DNA of 64,000 nt from JBBRDU01 sp038230335. GTDB taxonomy: Bacteria > Verrucomicrobiota > Verrucomicrobiia > Chthoniobacterales > UBA10450. A program made the position numbers and the translations under genes. Position 1 is the first letter of the stretch, and every line of letters starts with the position of its first letter. This document shows, piece after piece, positions 37,135-45,387 of this stretch. The notes below the pieces were generated by a model. That model did not search any database. It was not told where the DNA came from and saw only the letters and a list, made by a program, of their open reading frames with translations. The stretch is taken from assembly GCA_038230335.1 (NCBI GenBank), contig JBBRNL010000001.1, positions 62,001 to 126,000 on the forward strand. Direction: 5' to 3'.

Positions 37135-37218
37135 TAATGGGTGCGTTCGTCACGCCAAAGAAAAACGCCGCAGAGCGGGATTACTATAGCGAATCTCCGC
37201 GGCGGGCGCGGCGCAGGA

Positions 37219-38580
37219 TCAGTGCGGCGAAGCGGAAGGGGACTCCACCGGGAACGCAAACGTGGCGGAGGGCGAAGCCGTATTGGCGGGCGCCGCAGCC
37301 GTAGCCGACACGACCGGGGTGGGCGTCGCCGTCGGACTCGGCGTGGGAGTTGGAGGCGGCGGGATGATGTTATCCCAATGATGGAGCGGAGCGCCGGCAC
37401 CGCCGATTTCGTCGACGAGCGCCTGGCAACGCGCTTGAATCTTGTCCAAATCGGGAGGACCAAAGGGCTGTTCGGCTGTTCCGGGAAAGATCAGGTAGGT
37501 GACCTTCAAGTCGTTGACCGGACGATTATACGGCGTGGCCAGGCCATTGATTTCCTTGGCGATACGGAGTGACGCTTCGCCGACTTTGTCGTTAGGCCCG
37601 GTATCTCCCACGAGGGATGGATAAATGGCATCGCCAAAAATGACGACGGCGTAGTCCCCCACTCTGGGCCCTTCCTTGGCGTGCGCGAAAATGCTGGGGA
37701 TGACGATGTAGGGGTCGGTCGCGCCAATCAAAAAGCTAAATTTCTTAAGCGATCCCACTTCATCGCGAAGCTGCTTGATCGCGAAGCTCAACTCCCGTTT
37801 TCGCTCCGCCGTAGTTGTTTTGGCTGCGGCCTCATCCTCATATTTACTCAACTTGCTTTCCGTAGCCGGAAGGTACGGATTGAGGGCGGGCGTCTTCTTG
37901 GCCCAGCGATAACTGGTGAAAGGTTTGAAATTCGTGCTCACGCCATGGCCACCTGGAACGCGGTCGCCATCCGAACCATCCGCGTCGACGTCCATATCGG
38001 CTTGAAGCAAAAGAGCCTTGCGATGGCTTTGCCCGTGACTCAGTTCAAGAACAGTCTGGCAGTCGTAGAAATTGTGTCGCGAAAGCAATTGATCGAGATG
38101 GCCGAGATTTTCGCGCAAAATCCTGGTCTTATTTGTGTAGAGAGAACCAAAGAGCGGCGAGACGGTTTCGGGGTTGAGCATGGCCGCCAGACCCGGGAGG
38201 ACCATGGGTAATTGCGGACTGACCCGGGAAAGTTCTTCCATCGACTTGTTAGGCGCAGGCAGGCGCGCCCTCAGTTGCAGTTCAACCATGTAACTTTGCG
38301 GATCCGCTCTTTCGGTCGAGGCGTCAGCTCCAGGTGGCGTGTCGACCGTGGCATGCAGGGTGATGCCGTTGAACAATTTCGCCGTATCGATTTTGGTCGG
38401 GAGAACGGGCTGCCTCGTCGCCGAGGGTCCGGGCGAAGGGGTGTCAGTCACAGTCACGTCCGGCGGCGCGATGCGCTGCAAGCGTTCGAGTGAGATCCAC
38501 CGATAAACGATGGCGGCGAAGATCAGGATGGCGCAAAGCAGAACGAGACGCCGCCACGTCCTGACACGGAGCTTTTGCAC
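37219..38580 (-). CDS. GH75 (fungal-type chitosanase)-like membrane-anchored protein
   Basis: This 453-residue protein has one N-terminal membrane helix (about 11-28) and a Pro/Ser/Thr linker (40-62). The central domain (about 165-350) has the pattern of glycoside hydrolase family 75: LQADMDVDADGSDGDR, then PYIVIPSIFAH, GDYAVVIFGDAIYPSLVGDT and GPNDKVGEASLRIAKE. The acidic DxD and GEAS segments correspond to conserved GH75 positions. The C-terminus (405-453) is a Pro/Thr/Ser/Ala tail. GH75 enzymes cleave chitosan in fungi and are found sporadically in bacteria. Family assignment is from pattern recall. Confidence 0.7.
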   Translation of the reverse strand: MQKLRVRTWRRLVLLCAILIFAAIVYRWISLERLQRIAPPDVTVTDTPSPGPSATRQPVLPTKIDTAKLFNGITLHATVDTPPGADASTERADPQSYMVELQLRARLPAPNKSMEELSRVSPQLPMVLPGLAAMLNPETVSPLFGSLYTNKTRILRENLGHLDQLLSRHNFYDCQTVLELSHGQSHRKALLLQADMDVDADGSDGDRVPGGHGVSTNFKPFTSYRWAKKTPALNPYLPATESKLSKYEDEAAAKTTTAERKRELSFAIKQLRDEVGSLKKFSFLIGATDPYIVIPSIFAHAKEGPRVGDYAVVIFGDAIYPSLVGDTGPNDKVGEASLRIAKEINGLATPYNRPVNDLKVTYLIFPGTAEQPFGPPDLDKIQARCQALVDEIGGAGAPLHHWDNIIPPPPTPTPSPTATPTPVVSATAAAPANTASPSATFAFPVESPSASPH

Positions 38581-38584
38581 GGGT

Positions 38585-38905
38585 TTACTTTTTCAACCAG
38601 GCGAGCACGGCCATGACCATGCCGATGACACTGAGGATCGACATCATTCCGGCGGGCATGACTTTGCCCGTGGCGATGAAGTTCGGGATGAACCGGCCCG
38701 CCAGCAAAAGAGAAACAACCAGGGCGATCGCGAGAGCAACGGCTGGATTCCCCGGTAAAAGGAAGGCGGCGGTGAGTAGCAAAATGCCGGCAATGGCGCC
38801 GGAGACGAGCGAAATACTGCTGCCCGCCTTGAGATAGCCGATCAGCCCTCCGACGATGGTCAGGACGCCGAAGACGATGAAATAGATTTTTGCGGGACCC
38901 ATCAT
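38585..38905 (-). CDS. TMEM14-family small membrane protein
   Basis: From ATG 38905 (or 38902) this encodes about 106 residues. A GTG-initiated frame reaches 38941. Four hydrophobic segments fill the protein, starting KIYFIVFGVLTIVGGLIGYL with the YxKAGS turn, and later LPGNPAVALAIALVVSLLLA. This is the pattern of TMEM14/UPF0136 proteins found in mitochondria and bacteria; their bacterial role is unknown. Its stop lies four bases before the start of the GH75-like gene on the same strand, so they probably form an operon. Confidence 0.8.
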   Translation of the reverse strand: MMGPAKIYFIVFGVLTIVGGLIGYLKAGSSISLVSGAIAGILLLTAAFLLPGNPAVALAIALVVSLLLAGRFIPNFIATGKVMPAGMMSILSVIGMVMAVLAWLKK

Positions 38906-39035
38906 GCGACTGGTCGCATTGGTAATCCAACTGTCGGGCACTGTCCAGCTTGGCGCGTCTACCCAAACGACGTCGCCATCCCGGACCGCCTAATTTCGCT
39001 TGCGTAAACAACGTGACAGCCAGAAGATCGCCGAT

Positions 39036-39365
39036 ATGGCAGGCGCGGATACGCGTTCCCGGTTCAACGCTTCACGAACCTTGGTGGCGGCAATTCTGTC
39101 GCTCGCGTTTCTTTGGACGCTCGCGTTGAGCGTTTCGCCTCAGTTACACGCGCGCTTTCACGCGGATGCTGGACAAGCTGAGCATCGTTGCGCAGCGACG
39201 CTGATCGCTTCGGGTAACTGCCATCATGTTGCGCCCGCACCGCTTCTCATTGGAACAGCGCCGCTTGTTCTTTCACCGACGATCGTAACGCTCAGACCCC
39301 AGTGGGTAGAGTCGCCGTTCCTCGAGGCCTGTGTTCTGGAACACGCGCCGCCTGTTTTCTCCTGA
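39036..39365 (+). CDS. Small secreted His/Cys-containing protein before the zinc genes
   Basis: From ATG 39036 this encodes 109 residues (a TTG start at 39000 is possible). The signal segment is about 12-30 (LVAAILSLAFLWTLALSVSP). The mature part has QLHARFHADAGQAEHRCA, GNCHHVAP and a C-terminal ACVLEHAPPVF, giving about seven His and three Cys spread through the sequence. This is consistent with a periplasmic metal-binding protein. It precedes a porin and ZnuA/ZnuB-like genes on the same strand. I know no formal family; DUF2946-like proteins are the nearest resemblance. Confidence 0.6.
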   Translation: MAGADTRSRFNASRTLVAAILSLAFLWTLALSVSPQLHARFHADAGQAEHRCAATLIASGNCHHVAPAPLLIGTAPLVLSPTIVTLRPQWVESPFLEACVLEHAPPVFS

Positions 39366-39489
39366 CGCGTTAAGCCATCCCGCTACGGCGGGCGGCGGCT
39401 GCAACCGCGTTCTTAAAGCCGCTGCTAACGCGCGCGAACGCGCTTCCGATCAATGGGCAGAAGTTGCCCAGGTTTTTTCAGGAGTATCT

Positions 39490-41133
39490 GTGAATAAATT
39501 TATTTTCATCACATTGGCCATTTGTCCGATGAGCGCAGCCGTTGCGCAGGGTCTGGCAGCGGAGTCCACGTCGCCCGTTGCCTCAGCCCAACCAAGCTCC
39601 CCGGCGGCGGCCGCGAGCGATGTCGAGTTGCTCCGGCAACAAGTGCAGTTGCTTACCGACACAGTGAAGTCTCTGCAGCAACAGGTGAAGGATCAGCAGG
39701 CCACGCTGGAGCGGGCCAACATCGCGGGAGCCCCGGTTCTGCCGGCAAATCCCGCAACGGCTGGCTCGCCGCCTCCTGCGGAAACCAAAGTGGCGGCGCC
39801 TTCGCTCATTCCGACGGAAGACGCGTCGGTCGTGACATCGTCCGGTGCGGCCAGGGGTGCTCCAGCAGGAGCGGGACCGGGCATCGATGCCAACGGCGCA
39901 GCCTTACCGGGAGCGTTTCCAACGGACGATAACGCCGTGGTCGCTGCGACGGAGGCGTCGACAATTTCTTCGCCCGGCTCATCGCTAACGGCGCCGATTA
40001 CGATCGGTGGGGGCAAGAACTATATGAACATCTCGTTCGATGGACAGTTCGCCCTCGCTTACTCACGCGATCCGCACCTTGATCGCGTGGAGGTGGGCGA
40101 TCACGATCCACAACAGCGCGGCTTCAACGCGAGAAACATCGAGCTCGCCTTCGACGGCGCGGTCGACCCGTACTTTGAGGGATTCGCCAATATCGTTTTC
40201 AAGCTTGATAACGACAACGCCACGGAGGTCGAAGCGGAGGAAGCATTCTTGCAAACCACGAATTTGCCATTCAATCTCCAGCTCAAGGCTGGGCAATTCT
40301 TCGCTGCCTTCGGGCGCATCAATCCAACGCATCCGCACACATGGGATTTCGCCGACGCCCCGCTCGTGCACGGCCGGCTCCTCGGTCCGGATGGTTTGCG
40401 CGGAGTCGGCGCGCAGGTTTCCTGGACCCTGCCCGTCTCCTGGTATTCGCAATTATTGTTAGGCGTACAGAATGGGCGCGGTGGGACTGGATTCTCTTTT
40501 CGTAATCCGGGAAGTGACGGCCTTTTCTTCGATCGGCGCACAACCGATCGCGAGGCGCGCGGGCTGCAGGACTTTGTCTGGATCCCGCGCTGGGAAAACT
40601 CCTTCGACCTATCCCCTACTCAGGTGGTTTTGGCGGGGGTGTCCGGCGCCTTTGGTTCGAACGACACGGGCGCGAACACGCGCACCCAGATTTATGGGGC
40701 CGATTTCCTGTATAAATGGAAGAGCTCGAATGCGGAAGGAGGGTTTCCCTTTGTGAAATGGCAGACGGAAGCGATGTATCGCCGATTCGAGGCGGGTCGC
40801 GGAATCGATAACACCTTTCCGGTTTCGGAGACGTTTCATGATTGGGGTATGTATTCGCAGGTGCTCTGGGGATTCAAGAAGGGTTGGGTCGCCGGCGTGC
40901 GCGGCGATTATCTGCACATGACCGACTCGGAGTTTACGGTGGACAGCGAACGCCAGACCCGATCCCGCGTTAGCGCGAATCTGACCTGGTATCCGACGGA
41001 ATTCTCCAAGCTCCGTCTGCAATATAATCACGATTTCTTTGAGGAAAACTTTTACCTGCGCGGTCGGGACGTTGATTCCGTCTTTCTGCAATTCGAATTC
41101 ATCCTGGGCGCGCACGGCGCCCACAAATTTTAA
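39490..41133 (+). CDS. Porin-like outer-membrane protein
   Basis: This is a 547-residue protein starting at GTG 39490, five bases after AGGAG. The longer frame from 39331 is unsupported. A signal peptide (1-21) is followed by a coiled coil (LLRQQVQLLTDTVKSLQQQV), an Ala/Pro/Ser-rich spacer, and a barrel domain from about 175. Typical alternating strands are MNISFDGQFALAYSRDPHLD, LAFDGAVDPYFEGFANIVFK, LKAGQFFAAFGRINPTHPH and the aromatic end FLQFEFILGAHGAHKF. It lies 12 bases before the ZnuA-like gene, so it is probably a metal-related outer-membrane pore. Confidence 0.85.
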   Translation: MNKFIFITLAICPMSAAVAQGLAAESTSPVASAQPSSPAAAASDVELLRQQVQLLTDTVKSLQQQVKDQQATLERANIAGAPVLPANPATAGSPPPAETKVAAPSLIPTEDASVVTSSGAARGAPAGAGPGIDANGAALPGAFPTDDNAVVAATEASTISSPGSSLTAPITIGGGKNYMNISFDGQFALAYSRDPHLDRVEVGDHDPQQRGFNARNIELAFDGAVDPYFEGFANIVFKLDNDNATEVEAEEAFLQTTNLPFNLQLKAGQFFAAFGRINPTHPHTWDFADAPLVHGRLLGPDGLRGVGAQVSWTLPVSWYSQLLLGVQNGRGGTGFSFRNPGSDGLFFDRRTTDREARGLQDFVWIPRWENSFDLSPTQVVLAGVSGAFGSNDTGANTRTQIYGADFLYKWKSSNAEGGFPFVKWQTEAMYRRFEAGRGIDNTFPVSETFHDWGMYSQVLWGFKKGWVAGVRGDYLHMTDSEFTVDSERQTRSRVSANLTWYPTEFSKLRLQYNHDFFEENFYLRGRDVDSVFLQFEFILGAHGAHKF

Positions 41134-41145
41134 CCAACAATTCAC

Positions 41146-42048
41146 ATGAAGAAACACATCATTACCTTTCTGACGCTACTGGCCGCGCTGGTCCCTTCGA
41201 CATACGCCAAGCTAAACGTCGTGGCCACCCTCCCCGATTACGGCTCGCTCGCACGCGACGTCGGCGGCGACCTGGTCACGGTCAGCGTCATGGCTAAACC
41301 GACTGAAGATCCGCACTTCGTGGACGCCCGCCCGAGCTTCGTCGTGCAATTGCGCACGGCGGATGTGCTCGTGGAAGGGGGCGCAGAACTTGAGATCGGC
41401 TGGCTGCCTCCCCTCCTCCAAAATGCGCGTAATCCAAAAATCGAAGCGGGCAAACCCGGGCGCATCGTGGCTGCGCAGGGCATTCGCCTGATGAATATTC
41501 CGGCCAGCGCGACGCGCGCGGCCGGTGACGTGCATTCCTTGGGTAACCCGCATTTCATGACCGATCCGATCATCGCCAAAGCGGTCGCGCAACATATCGC
41601 GCAGGCCTTCTCGGCGATCGACGCGGCCAATGCCGCGACTTACCAAGGCAATTACAAAAAATTCGAAGCGGCCATTAACGCGAAGCTACAGGAATGGGGA
41701 ACAGCCATGTTGCCGTTCAAGGGACAAAACATCGTGGCCTATCACGATTCCTGGCCTTATTTCGCGCATCGCTTCGGCCTTGGTATCGAAACCTTCCTCG
41801 AACCGAAACCGGGTATTCCGCCATCGCCGTCGCATCTGGCCGAGGTGATTGCCCAGATCAAGGCGCAAAAGATGAAAGCGATCATCGTGGAGCCGTTTCA
41901 CGATCGAAAAATCGCGGAGCGCGCGGCCAGCGCGACGGGCGCGAAGGTGGTCGACTTTGCGCAATATCCGGGGGCCCTGCCCAACACGGATTCTTATATA
42001 AAATTAATGGACGCGCTGGTTGCGCGACTGAGCGCGGCTATGAAATGA
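41146..42048 (+). CDS. znuA: Zinc/manganese ABC transporter substrate-binding protein (ZnuA-like)
   Basis: This 300-residue protein has a signal peptide (1-21, ending TYA). Cluster A-I features are KLNVVATLPDYGSLARDVGG, metal-ligand His57 in TEDPHFVDARPS, His136 in LGNPHFMTDP, a third His in VAYHDSWPYFA, and PSPSHLAEVIAQIK. The His-rich loop typical of some zinc ZnuA proteins is absent; the region between ligands is short, with one extra His (130). Zinc or manganese specificity therefore cannot be decided from sequence. It precedes the permease. Confidence 0.92.
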   Translation: MKKHIITFLTLLAALVPSTYAKLNVVATLPDYGSLARDVGGDLVTVSVMAKPTEDPHFVDARPSFVVQLRTADVLVEGGAELEIGWLPPLLQNARNPKIEAGKPGRIVAAQGIRLMNIPASATRAAGDVHSLGNPHFMTDPIIAKAVAQHIAQAFSAIDAANAATYQGNYKKFEAAINAKLQEWGTAMLPFKGQNIVAYHDSWPYFAHRFGLGIETFLEPKPGIPPSPSHLAEVIAQIKAQKMKAIIVEPFHDRKIAERAASATGAKVVDFAQYPGALPNTDSYIKLMDALVARLSAAMK

Positions 42049-42118
42049 AGATGGTGGAATTCGATCGCAGGCGGAGCGGGCGCCCCAGCACGGTCTTCTA
42101 AGAGAGTTAAAAAAAATT

Positions 42119-42940
42119 ATGTGGGATGTCATGTTTTGGCCGATCGTGGCCTGCGTTCTTTTGCCGTGGTTGTTGGTGTACCTGGGGCTGCACGTTGTGC
42201 AGCGCGGCATTATCTTCATCGATATTGCCATGGCGCAGATGGCGTCGTTAGGCATTTGCGTTGCCTTGTTGTTCCATGTCGATCTCCACAGCTGGATCAC
42301 GTTTGTCATTGCTCTGGGCTTTACGCTCGTGGGCGCAGCGATCTTTTCCTTAACCGGTAAACGTACCAGTCAGGTTCCGCAGGAGGCCATCATCGGAATC
42401 GCCTACGTGGTGGCGGCGGCCGCCGCCGTCCTGCTTTTGAGCCGCGCCGCCGAAGGAGACGAAGAGATCAAGCAGATGCTGGTGGGAAACATCCTTCTCG
42501 TCTCGCTCTCGGATGTGTGGACCTGTTTCGCGGTCTTCCTCGCGGTGGGTGTCTTTCATTTTGCGATGCGCCGCAATTTCCTCCGCGTCTCCTTTGATCG
42601 GGCCGGGGCGGAACAGGCCGGATTACGCGTGCGTTGGTGGGACTTTCTTTTCTATGCGCTGTTTGGCCTGGTCGTGACGATCTTTGTCCGCATCGCCGGC
42701 GTCCTGCTCGTGTTTAGTTACCTGATTGTGCCGGCGGTTTGCGGCATCAACCTGGCCAGTCGAATGGGAAATCGCCTGCTCATTGGATGGATCATCGCGC
42801 TGGCCGGCGGCGTCGGCGGTTTGTTCGCCTCCTTCTGGTGGGATCTGCCCTCCGGCGCGGCCATTGTTTGCACGTTTGGCGCGCTCCTCGTGCTCACATC
42901 ATTTGCCACTGTGCTGCGAAGGCGCGTCCCTTCCGGGTAG
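42119..42940 (+). CDS. znuB: Metal ABC transporter permease (ZnuB-like)
   Basis: This 273-residue protein has about eight membrane helices. The family signature VVQRGIIFIDIAMAQMASLG near the start and the coupling region RVSFDRAGAEQAGLRVRWWD are present, as is VRIAGVLLVFSYLIVPAV, giving an ABC-3 family permease. It is 70 bases after znuA. The ATPase (ZnuC) is not encoded here; the next gene is lysA and none of the preceding genes is an ABC ATPase. The ATPase must be encoded elsewhere, or the permease may pair with another system. Confidence 0.9.
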   Translation: MWDVMFWPIVACVLLPWLLVYLGLHVVQRGIIFIDIAMAQMASLGICVALLFHVDLHSWITFVIALGFTLVGAAIFSLTGKRTSQVPQEAIIGIAYVVAAAAAVLLLSRAAEGDEEIKQMLVGNILLVSLSDVWTCFAVFLAVGVFHFAMRRNFLRVSFDRAGAEQAGLRVRWWDFLFYALFGLVVTIFVRIAGVLLVFSYLIVPAVCGINLASRMGNRLLIGWIIALAGGVGGLFASFWWDLPSGAAIVCTFGALLVLTSFATVLRRRVPSG

Positions 42941-42945
42941 CGGCC

Positions 42946-42991
42946 GCGTCTCGCGTGCTGGTTTCGGCGTCGTCGCCCGCACGCGAGACGC
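42946..42991. repeat. 13-bp perfect hairpin after the permease gene
   Basis: The arms GCGTCTCGCGTGC (42946-42958) and GCACGCGAGACGC (42979-42991) are perfectly complementary with a 20-base loop, starting six bases after the znuB stop. There is no T-run. The loop sequence GGTTTCGGCGTCGTCGCC resembles the repeat at 8390-8440. It could end or protect the metal operon mRNA, or be a palindromic repeat. Confidence 0.6.
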
Positions 42992-43045
42992 ATGCGCCCC
43001 CCAGAAGTTACGAGTCGTCGGCGAAATGTAGTGTAATATTTTTCC

Positions 43046-44350
43046 GTGCACTCGTTTCACTATCGCGACGGAACGCTCTTCTGCGAGGGGGTGGATCTGC
43101 GCCATGCCGTGGAGAAGTTCGGCACGCCGCTCTATATATATAGCGAAGGGACGATCCTGGATCACTATCACCGGCTCGATGCTGCGCTCGGGCCGATCGA
43201 ACATTTGATTTGTTATGCGGTCAAAGCGAATTCCAACGGCGCAATTCTAAAATCGTTGGCCCAGGCCGGCGCCGGATTCGACATTGTTTCGGGAGGCGAA
43301 CTGTTCCGGGTCATTGCCGCAGGGGGCGATGCGTCCAAATGCACTTTTGCCGGTGTCGGGAAATCGCGCGAAGAAATCGAATATGCGCTGGATCAGCGTG
43401 TGCACAGCTTCAACGTCGAGAGTGAAGCCGAATTGGCCTACATCGATCAGATTGCGGCTGCGAAGAATCTGCGCGCGCGGATCGCCCTCCGGGCCAATCC
43501 GGACGTCGACGCGCATACACACGAATATATCTCGACGGGTTCGCGCGATAACAAATTCGGCATCGCGCTCGATCGGCTGGGAGCAACCTACGAAGCGGCC
43601 GCGAAGATGCGGCACATCGAGATTGTCGGCGTGCAAATGCATATCGGCTCCCAAATTACCGAGGCTGGGCCGTTCGCCGATGCCGTGCGCAAGATTTCAC
43701 CCATCGTGCGTGATCTGAGATCTCGCTATGGCATCGAGTTTTTCAGCATCGGTGGAGGACTGGGCATTGTTTATCAGGCATCCATCGCCAGTGGCAGCGG
43801 CGACTGGTGGGACGCGCAGTCGGCGCGGACCCATGCGCAGCTCTCCATCCAGGATTACGTCGATGCGTTGCTGAAGCCGCTTAGCGAATTGCAATTAAAG
43901 ATCTTTCTGGAGCCCGGCCGTTTGCTCGTCGGCAATGCCGGGGTCCTGCTCACGCGGGTCCGATACATTAAGACGGCCGGCCAGAAGAAGTTCACTATTG
44001 TGGATGCGGGCATGAACGATCTGATCCGGCCGGCGCTTTATCACAGCTATCACGAGATTGTGCCGGTGAAGGAAGCGGCTTCAGGAGCCCTGCTGGAAAA
44101 GGTCGATGTGGTCGGTCCGGTGTGCGAGAGCGGAGATTTTTTTGCGCTCGATCGGGAGATGCCGCAAGTGCGTGAGGGGGACCTGCTGGCCATCATGAGC
44201 GCGGGCGCGTACGGATTTGTCATGGCGTCGAACTACAATTCGCGTCCGCTGCCGGCCGAGGTGCTGGTGCGGGGAGACAAGTTCGCCCTGATTCGAAAAC
44301 GGCAGGGGCTGGAGGAACTGGCGCGCGATGAGGTGGAAGCGGATTGGTGA
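43046..44350 (+). CDS. lysA: Diaminopimelate decarboxylase
   Basis: This 434-residue PLP enzyme of the alanine-racemase fold starts at GTG 43046. It has the Schiff-base lysine in LICYAVKANSN, HIGSQIT, the glycine-rich FSIGGGLGIVYQ, EPGRLLVGNAGVLLTRV and a C-terminal CESGDFF, the Cys-containing active-site loop contributed across the dimer. It converts meso-diaminopimelate to lysine. No other dap gene is adjacent. It is a lone gene after the metal operon. Confidence 0.95.
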   Translation: MHSFHYRDGTLFCEGVDLRHAVEKFGTPLYIYSEGTILDHYHRLDAALGPIEHLICYAVKANSNGAILKSLAQAGAGFDIVSGGELFRVIAAGGDASKCTFAGVGKSREEIEYALDQRVHSFNVESEAELAYIDQIAAAKNLRARIALRANPDVDAHTHEYISTGSRDNKFGIALDRLGATYEAAAKMRHIEIVGVQMHIGSQITEAGPFADAVRKISPIVRDLRSRYGIEFFSIGGGLGIVYQASIASGSGDWWDAQSARTHAQLSIQDYVDALLKPLSELQLKIFLEPGRLLVGNAGVLLTRVRYIKTAGQKKFTIVDAGMNDLIRPALYHSYHEIVPVKEAASGALLEKVDVVGPVCESGDFFALDREMPQVREGDLLAIMSAGAYGFVMASNYNSRPLPAEVLVRGDKFALIRKRQGLEELARDEVEADW

Positions 44351-44391
44351 ATCTTCGAGGTGGAATGCTGAAAATCGATCCGGAAGAATTT

Positions 44392-44466
44392 GCCACGGAC
44401 TTACACGGATCAACACGGATAAGAAGGGACCGATCTAAATTCCGGAATCCGTGTCAATCTGTGATC
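44392..44466. repeat. Imperfect inverted repeat of the ACACGGAT type
   Basis: The left arm CCACGGACTTACACGGATCA is followed by ACACGGATAAG. The right arm ends GAATCCGTGTCAATCTGTGATC, whose complement resembles the left arm. This type of repeat (CACGGATT units facing each other) occurs between genes in many Verrucomicrobiota and Planctomycetota genomes, from memory. It separates lysA from the next gene. No promoter was identified in 44351-44635. Confidence 0.6.
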
Positions 44467-44635
44467 TTAACGTCGCCCTCGGAGAGGCCGATCCACCCTT
44501 GGCACGGACGGTGGAACGCGATCTCCGAGCGCGGAATCGGCCCAGACCAAAGGCCGTGGCGAAGCGGGGTGAAATTCACCCTGCCCCTTGCAGATTTTCG
44601 GTTTCTGCATAATTAATGCTGCTGTCATAATTGCC

Positions 44636-45340
44636 ATGCGTTTTCCCCGTATTTTACTGATATTCGTCCTTTTACTGGCGTTTTCCGCCCGTGCCCACGC
44701 CGTCACGAACAACAACGAGTGGATCCTGCTTGTGGGGGGGCCTTCCATCCACCAGTGGGAGCAATATAAGGCTCAGCCGCACGACCATTGGTGGGCTAAC
44801 TTCGTGCACGCCGCCCGTTTACGCACGGATCAGCTGCGGCTGGAACTGGGTCCCGATGCCAAGATTACCTGGCTAGTCTATAAACAAGGGTATATCGATC
44901 GCGCCTCCCAGGAACATCAGGATTTGCTCAGCCATATCGAATCGGTCCGCGATAAATCCCATCTCAACCTCGTCTGGTTTAACCGCGGCCCGGAAGTGAT
45001 CAATTACCTCAACGGCGGCCAAAACCGGGAGCGGGTGAAAGTCGCGGGGTTCGAGTATTTCGGTCATTCGAACAAGGCCTGTTTCATGTTCGACTACTCG
45101 AGCAATCTGGACAGCGCATCCAAGTCGTGGCTGCACGAATCTGACTTAACGAAGATCGACCGCCGTATTTTTGCGCACGGCGTCTATGCGAAAAGCTGGG
45201 GTTGCCACACGGGCGAGGAGATGTCGAAAAAATGGTACGCTGCGACCGGGACACATTTGATTGGGGCCATGGGCAAGACGCAGTTCATGATGGAAGAACT
45301 GCCCATTCTCAGTTCTCAGGACGGGCGCTGGGTAAATTAA
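44636..45340 (+). CDS. Secreted protein with possible clan-CD-like His/Cys pair
   Basis: From ATG 44636 this encodes 234 residues (an in-frame ATG at 44588 extends it). The signal peptide is about 1-22 (ILLIFVLLLAFSARAHA). The mature part begins NNNEWILLVGGPSIHQWEQY. Two motifs stand out: VAGFEYFGHSNKACFMFDYS with His144, and AHGVYAKSWGCHTGEEMSKK with Cys190. A hydrophobic strand ending in a G-H pair and a later strand ending in Gly-Cys is the layout of caspase-like (clan CD) peptidases. The protein is shorter than most and I do not recognise a family; the activity is a guess. Confidence 0.6.
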   Translation: MRFPRILLIFVLLLAFSARAHAVTNNNEWILLVGGPSIHQWEQYKAQPHDHWWANFVHAARLRTDQLRLELGPDAKITWLVYKQGYIDRASQEHQDLLSHIESVRDKSHLNLVWFNRGPEVINYLNGGQNRERVKVAGFEYFGHSNKACFMFDYSSNLDSASKSWLHESDLTKIDRRIFAHGVYAKSWGCHTGEEMSKKWYAATGTHLIGAMGKTQFMMEELPILSSQDGRWVN

Positions 45341-45387
45341 TTTCGGATTTGGGATTTCAGATTTCAGATTAACATCGCAGGGATGCG

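Noticed and set aside
39366..39489. Riboswitch in the porin leader
   Set aside because: A CCCGC-TACG-GCGGG hairpin (39379-39392) and distant GCGTTA/TAACGC arms are present, but no known riboswitch core; may be a repeat.
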